From Talinum fruticosum (Eukaryota; Streptophyta; Magnoliopsida; Caryophyllales; Talinaceae): 64,000 nucleotides of DNA. The position numbers and the translations under genes were made by a program. Below are positions 58,249 to 64,000 of the stretch, piece by piece. Under the pieces are notes generated by a model. It worked only from the letters and a program-made list of their open reading frames with translations. It was not told the DNA's origin and did no database searches. Each line of letters starts with the position of its first letter. The first letter of the stretch is position 1. The stretch covers positions 1,798,001-1,862,000 of the forward strand of contig JAITYX010000047.1 of assembly GCA_021018815.1 (NCBI GenBank). The letters are read 5' to 3'.

Positions 58249-58569
58249 TGTAACAACCCGATCCTAAATCACATTATTTATCTTATTAATTACAAGATTT
58301 ATATAATTGAGCGCGTGCACTTCAATTCGATATTTTATATTTAAATTATTTTTACATATGTGTATGCAGCTAAGGCGACGAAGTGGCCCTAATAAAAATT
58401 TCATAATAATGATTATAATTTACGTATATGTTTAAAAAATTCAAGAATTTACATGCGGTTAAGGTCGTTAATACTATATTTCAAACAAGTCGTTACAATT
58501 ATAATTTGTGAATATCATTATTATAATAAAATTTAAAAGTAACAAGTAACCAATAATAATAATAATAAC

Positions 58570-58633
<64 letters not shown>

Positions 58634-61015
58634 GAAATAATAAAATTAAATTAGAAACATCGATTTTTTTAAGAAAAATCCGGAAGGGATTTCGATTTCT
58701 CTAGAACTAAATATACAGGTTTAAAGGCTCATTTCATTCACACCCCTGTTCCTCTCTCGCCCCTCCCCTGCCTCACCACCCTGCTCACCATCCTGCTGTC
58801 GCCTCACAATCCAGGCTGCCGGACGCCACCAACACGGCCGGAGCGGCGCTAGGCGCCGCCCGGCAAGCGTCCCTCTCCCTCGCACCCACTCTCTCACGCT
58901 ATCGCTCTCTCTCTCTCCCTCGCGGGCCTCTCGCTTCCCTCCTCTGCCTCCACCTGCTACTGCGGTCGCGGCCACCAAGCGCCACCAACGCCGGAGCCGG
59001 CAGCCGGCGTCGTCTCCCTTCCGCGCGCTCTCGCGCGGGTGCACGCCCTGCCTCACCTCTGCCGCTGCCCACCAATCGACCACCCACCAACTGCAGCGGC
59101 CGCCGGACCTAGTCGCCGTCCCCTGTCCGGCGGTCGGTGCGGCCGCCACGCACCACCATCTCTGCCTCTCCTCCACGACTTCCTCTCTGTGTACTTGAAG
59201 GTAAAACCTCAAACCCTTAATTATTACACTTTGTTATTTACTCGGTTATTGTAGTTGTGAAATTGAATCATCCGATTTATAAATATGGTTGTGGAGTGAG
59301 TTTAAAGACTGATTTGGGAAAATTCGAATTGGGGTGAATGAATGAGGTTAGGTATTTCGATGGATGGATTGTGTATAAATGTGAATGAATGTGATTCCTC
59401 TTGGGAAATTATGATTTAGTGGATGAGGTTAGGACGTCTTGTTATAGAAATTGAGTAATTTGGCGGATCTGTTATATTTTGGGAATGATTATATCGATCA
59501 AACGAAAGGGAATATGCATGTAGAACTTGAAGTCAATGATGTGTAAATGTAGAGGTGTGCAGAAAACTTGGAGCATTAGGTTTGCCTAATTGTGATCATG
59601 AATGTGAATGTTCTTGTGAGAATAATGCCCATGACCTTAAGTTGGTATATGAATGAAATTTGAGCAATTTGGTTAATTATAAAGCCTTCCTATGGAAAGG
59701 TATTGTTAGATTGAATAATCACTTAGCTATGGGTGAATTCGATAAGGAATAAATTAGGAATAAGTGATTGTTTATGTTTATATATATATATACCATTTTC
59801 AATCCAAAGCAACTAACAAATTGAATTACATCAAAATCATCGAGTATCTAATTAGCCTAATTAACTTTTTTAATTCGTATGTATTGTATTCAATATTTGA
59901 AACGGAGTTAACGCAGTAAAGTTGAGTAATGCAAATGTTAGTTTAATCGATCTTCGTATAAGTATAGGAAATGAAATAAATTGTTAACGCTTATACAAAT
60001 TCAAGTATTAAAACTCAAGAGAAATATTATTAACAATAAAGATCTATTTGAAAGCAGAGCGAGGCGACTTCGATTGCTTGGATAGCTGATAACTTAAATT
60101 TTTATAAAAGGGGAGAAACAAACATTCTCGGTTCGGATACGTTCATTGCCTGTACCTTTCGAAAACTCACATGTTTCATCAAATCTCAACATTTTTCATA
60201 TATACAACTAATAATGAATTATTTGCAAATCAAGTTTTGCCACCTAATCAAGTGGTCCCCGCCCAATTATCAATTATCGGGGCTTATGCCCACCAATTAC
60301 ACCCGTGCGGCGTCAACTCGGATTCTCGGTCGGCCCGAGGGGTGAGCACCTTACTAAGATCGTATCAATTACCAAGGGGTTCCACTTCCGAGATAATAAC
60401 CAGCAAGCAAGTTTTACTCATATTCTCTCCCCGATTTCAAACTAAAATGAATTGAAATTCGCGCGCTCAATCAATATGTTTCAAAATTATTTAACCGTAC
60501 AGGAATGTTCGTATCGAGTTTCGACTCATTCTTTGAATTATTTTAATGTTTTTGTTTTTAGGAAAAGCATCCGTGAACGAGTCCTTTGCCTAAGAAGCCT
60601 GACGGGATTAAGACCTAACCGGTTATGTCGTTATCATTGTGCTATGATGGGATTAGATGCTCACGAGTGATTCTCATCCTCGTTGAATTCTGGATTTGAC
60701 TTGGAATGTAATTAAATATGACATATTTCCTATCGTAGACTGTTGTATTGGCTTGTTTAATGTATAAAGGTTTAGTAGGAATCTACTTTGGGATTGGCTT
60801 ATTATTATTGCCGGGCTTGGCTCCGTGCAACATAACATTTATTGCTTTCAAAGACTTAAGCATAACTCATAAACACAGGCTGCTATGTTATTTTATTTTT
60901 AGCCTTGCTCGTTATTAGGGCGGCGGTGACGCTTTCGGTCGTTAACCTCCGCTGCGACCTTACCTAACATTCTCGAATTAGGGAATTATTAAGTAATGGT
61001 AACTGGGGCGTTACA
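58249..61015. mobile_element. 2.77-kb solo LTR-like insertion in LINE ORF1
   Basis: It begins TGTAACAACCCGATCC and ends GGTAACTGGGGCGTTACA, inverted TGTAAC/GTTACA ends like the TGTAACACCCC family at 25712. It splits LINE ORF1: KQGRPAKAK lies on the far side (61016-61150) and the SWADQ/DUF4283 part on the near side. The flanking 5-mers (AAACG and AACTG) match only in part, so the target duplication is imperfect or mutated. Inside are an AAT microsatellite, a GC- and CT-rich block (58740-59190) and AT-rich DNA; no gag or pol. The long GC-rich frames are not believable genes. Confidence 0.65.
58551..58634. repeat. (AAT)n microsatellite
   Basis: About 27 AAT units with one AAC interruption near the start. 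It lies inside the solo LTR-like insertion. Confidence 0.95.
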
Positions 61016-61150
61016 AACTGCCCTCAATTTCGCTTTAGCCGGTCGACCTTGCTTTCGTATTCTCTTTCCGGCACCGACAATAGTCAACTAGAGTCGTTCT
61101 TCAATCGTCAGACGAAAGCCTCACCTATGGTGCCCCGAAACAATTCAAAT
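61016..61150 (-). mobile_element. LINE ORF1 N-terminal fragment
   Basis: On the minus strand this reads VGAGKRIRKQGRPAKAKLRA, the basic GRP-type N-terminus common before the SWADQ motif in plant LINE ORF1 proteins. It ends exactly at the LTR-like insertion. The 5' limit of the LINE is not clear. Confidence 0.5.
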
Positions 61151-63060
61151 AATATTGACATATTTATGTGCATATAAATGCCCTTTTTTACAGAAATAAT
61201 ATTATTAACTAAAAGTTTAATTACTTAATTAAACATTTTTATTTGCATTAGAATCAAAATTATGATCAATTGTATAATGATGAATTTAATATAAAGGTGA
61301 TGAATATTTTTAACTAAATATATATCTCTCTCAATTTTTTTAAAATTCTTATGAATATAAATATTTATTCATTCATGTAAAAAATTACAAATAAATAATC
61401 GAGTACATCAAAAACTTTACAGATAAATTTATACAAATTAATAAATTTTACAATAATACTAATGAATTTTATAACAATATTAATGAATTTCCAAAAAAAT
61501 ATCTACTGCTTGTCGATTGTTCATCACCTTTCTTCGTATTCATCACTTTTTCTCCAGGATTTATGTTAATTTTTTCCGCTTTGTTCTCTACATAAATTTA
61601 TTAATAGTTAGCAAATATTAATAAAAAATAGTAAACTTATTATTTGTTTGAAATGGTTGTTAAAAATCGGTTGTTATAGTTTAAACGAGCTAAAATGAGC
61701 TGAAACAAGCTGAAATAATTAGCTTTTATATTTGTTACAACAATTATGAGCTGAAATTATTAACTTTTGTAGGTGAAACGAGATAAAATAATTAGTTGTC
61801 AAGCTTAAATGAGATAAAAAGTGCTTAAGTGAGGTGAAATAAGTTGAAAGTTACTATAAATGCTGGTAAAAACATAATTTTGAATAGGCCTCATAAAAAA
61901 TACTAGGAATATACATATTTTCTTTAACATAAGACAAACTCATTAAGGATGAGTAATATTCATCAGCAATAATTAACATATTCATTACAAAATTCACATA
62001 TTCATTAAAAAATACATATTCAATATAATTTTGTTTTCTAAATGGCGTATAAAAAAATTATAATCCATATGATTATAAAAATATAGATTTATCGATAAAA
62101 AATACGAAATTATCAACCAAAATATCATATTCATGAATACAGAGCAGGTCGGACATAAAAAACATAGATACATCAATATAGTAGACAAATTCATTAAAGA
62201 AAGTGTCATATTTATCAATATAAAAGATAAATTTATACAAAAATTTATATTAATCAATACGAGTAGATCAAACTTAAAAAACTCATATTCATGAATATAG
62301 AAGATAAATTTAATTATCCTCTTTTTAAAAGAAGATTTATCAAGATAGATCATATTCGACCTTAAAAAAATGCAATTTTTTAATACCTTTTATACCTTCA
62401 ATAATCTCGTAAATGAAAATTTAATCATTACTCAATGATCAAAATTAAAATCAAAGAATAAATTAGAAGAAATATTACCAAATCAAACATCTTCAACATC
62501 GATTACAATTGAGAAGTAAAACAATTAATTGAGCCAAATTTGGTGAAATAGAAATCGAACGTGATAAAATCTAAACAAAATTAAATGTGAATTGAAGAAA
62601 TGAAGCAATTCAACGATTAAAAATTAAAATCAATGTGTCAATTGAAAGAAATACAGAAAAAGAAAAAGGGAAAGGTAGAAAGAGACTGAACACTAGAGAG
62701 AGAGAGAGAGAGTTCCTCGAAGGAGAAAGAAAGCGCTCAAAATGGATGAAGAGATAACATGTGAGATAATTATGTGATATTTGTATTTAAAGAAAATTAT
62801 TTTTATTTTTTTATTTAAACCACATAACTAGGCGGTTTACTTATTATTATATAAGAATCAACTTTGTTGGATTAATGTAGACGAGATTAGAATGTAAGTC
62901 TCCAACAACAACTTACACTCACATGCTTTGTTGATTTTTTTTTGTTGCACAATTGAAGGGCTAAAACCTAAAGAGATAAAATAAGTAAAGCCCTAACCAA
63001 TATTGTCCATGCCACACCCATAAAAGTCTTCTAACAATATTCTAGTTAAAGCTAGATGAT
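61151..63060. other. AT-rich intergenic DNA, no gene seen
   Basis: Degenerate AT-rich units such as CATATTCATGAATATAGAAG recur between 61970 and 62350 and create a long minus-strand frame (61994-62353) rich in Ile, Phe, Leu and Asn. I treat that as a repeat artefact. A short GA run lies at 62693-62712. No gene is supported. Confidence 0.55.
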
Positions 63061-63078
63061 GGGAAGAATTAAGTTCTA

Positions 63079-64000
63079 AAATTTACTACCGCAAGTGCAC
63101 GGCGTAGTTGTAACTAGCCGGCAAGCACGGGTCGTGTCCACAAAGAGTTGTGTTTCAAATATCAAAGCTAACTTAAACTTTCTATCTAGGCGAATCAACA
63201 CGAGATGAGATGGATATGGTGATTAAACTAACCTAGAAAGTAATAAAAATAAAATACTCGGGTTGTGATTTTACCACTTAATAAACTAATCAATCAAGTC
63301 AAGCCTAAACCTACCCAAATTTATACAAGTATTTAGGAGTGGTCGGTTGCACCATCAAAGCCTACTCAAGCCACACTTTCGAGGGTCATGAGTTAATTTA
63401 GTTATTCTAACCACCTACTTTCGTGGGGTTAGCCCAACTAAACTACAAAAATAGCAACATCGGACCTAACTAGAATTCGGGTTATTTTCATACCAAAATC
63501 CCAACTATTCCCTTTACCCACACTAGCAAATTGACTCCACCTTTCGGTGATAGATCAACCGCCTAAAAATCAAGATAAAAAGACCCTTTCGGGCATCTCA
63601 TGGAACCTATGTGGCGGGTATGAGAAATAATTCCAAAATACTAGTATAAACTAAGTAAGTAAAGGCCTAAATAAAATTAATTAGTCATCAAGGAGGTTAA
63701 TCACAATCAAAGCGACTCAAATTAATAACTAATTAACATGAAACAAAATTAACCTAACAACTACTAACAAAATTGACTCAAAAAACGACATAAACTAACA
63801 AAATAAAATTAAACATGAGATTCAACAATTAAACTAACTACGACTAACATCAAAATATAATAAAAATCAAACCTTTAAACTAAACGCACCAAACTAAAGA
63901 GAAGAGAGAGATAAAAGGGAAAAAGTTACCGAGAACGAATCGAATCGAAACCGAAACCGTTAGGAACCGAATTAATAACTAAAACTAAAAATATTTTTAA
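63079..64000. repeat. Probable dispersed repeat entered at ACCGCAAGTGCACGG
   Basis: From ACCGCAAGTGCACGGCGTAG through GGGTCGTGTCCACAAAGAGT the sequence has the look of a repeat family I remember as common in plant intergenic DNA. It carries on as AT-rich DNA with no coding frame to the window end. I cannot name the family, and the right edge lies outside the window. Confidence 0.35.

Noticed and set aside
58721..59254. Open frames of 163, 71 and 63 codons in GC-rich DNA
   Set aside because: They overlap on both strands inside the LTR-like insertion and encode low-complexity Arg/Ala/Gly or Pro/Ser sequence.
61994..62353. 119-codon Ile/Phe/Leu-rich frame on the minus strand
   Set aside because: It tracks a degenerate AT-rich repeat and has no domain; the hydrophobicity follows from base composition.

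Overview
The window is nuclear DNA from a flowering plant, most likely a eudicot. The signs are AT-rich intergenic DNA, genes split by many short GT-AG introns, plant-specific protein families, long microsatellites, and a dense layer of decayed plant transposons (Ty1/copia, long chromovirus-like LTRs, L1-type LINEs, CACTA, foldback and Stowaway-like elements). I see no bacterial operon, phage, CRISPR array, rRNA gene or intact tRNA gene. The species cannot be named from the sequence.

Only two host genes look real, and both lie on the minus strand. The first (20397-24622) encodes a plant CCCH zinc-finger protein with five C-X8-C-X5-C-X3-H fingers, of the Arabidopsis C3H32/ZFN type. It is spread over seven coding exons. 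The second (37176-47119) encodes a SPATA20/YyaL-like protein with an N-terminal thioredoxin-like DUF255 domain (motif CHWC) and a C-terminal six-hairpin glycosidase-like part. It has 15 coding exons, including microexons of 22 and 33 nt, one GC-AG intron, and a likely organelle transit peptide. Each gene is one base short in a G/C homopolymer of a conserved exon. That suggests assembly errors at least as much as real frameshifts. A third, broken gene fragment at 7806-8085 comes from a VQ-motif (MKS1-like) protein.

Region by region: 1-5.7 kb is intergenic with CACTA ends and a worn LTR-element remnant. 5.7-8.4 kb is a composite block with GGGTCGGG-type repeats at both edges, a solo SIRE-type LTR (6071-7658) and the VQ fragment. 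8.5-17 kb holds degenerate repeats, half of a tRNA-Lys gene, a terminal-inverted-repeat (TIR) element, a second solo SIRE-type LTR (12915-14455) and a large TA/TG microsatellite beside another TIR element. 17-20 kb is intergenic with a foldback MITE. 20.4-25 kb is the zinc-finger gene. 25.7-28.9 kb is a 3.2-kb solo LTR with a perfect target-site duplication. 29.6-31.2 kb contains two CACTA ends around a related LTR fragment. 32.0-34.75 kb is a deleted copia element with both LTRs, followed by a LINE 3' end (to 35996). 37.2-47.1 kb is the SPATA20-like gene.

47.7-61.1 kb is a nested complex. A minus-strand LINE is split by a SIRE-type copia element (about 48.87-57.4 kb, with gag, pol and an extra env-like region) and, in its ORF1, by a 2.77-kb solo LTR-like sequence. 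61-64 kb is AT-rich and repeat-derived.

I found no convincing new biological system. The most useful leads are the nested LINE/copia/LTR locus, the paired homopolymer frameshifts, the microexon carrying part of the CHWC motif, and the possible gene-capturing block around the VQ fragment.
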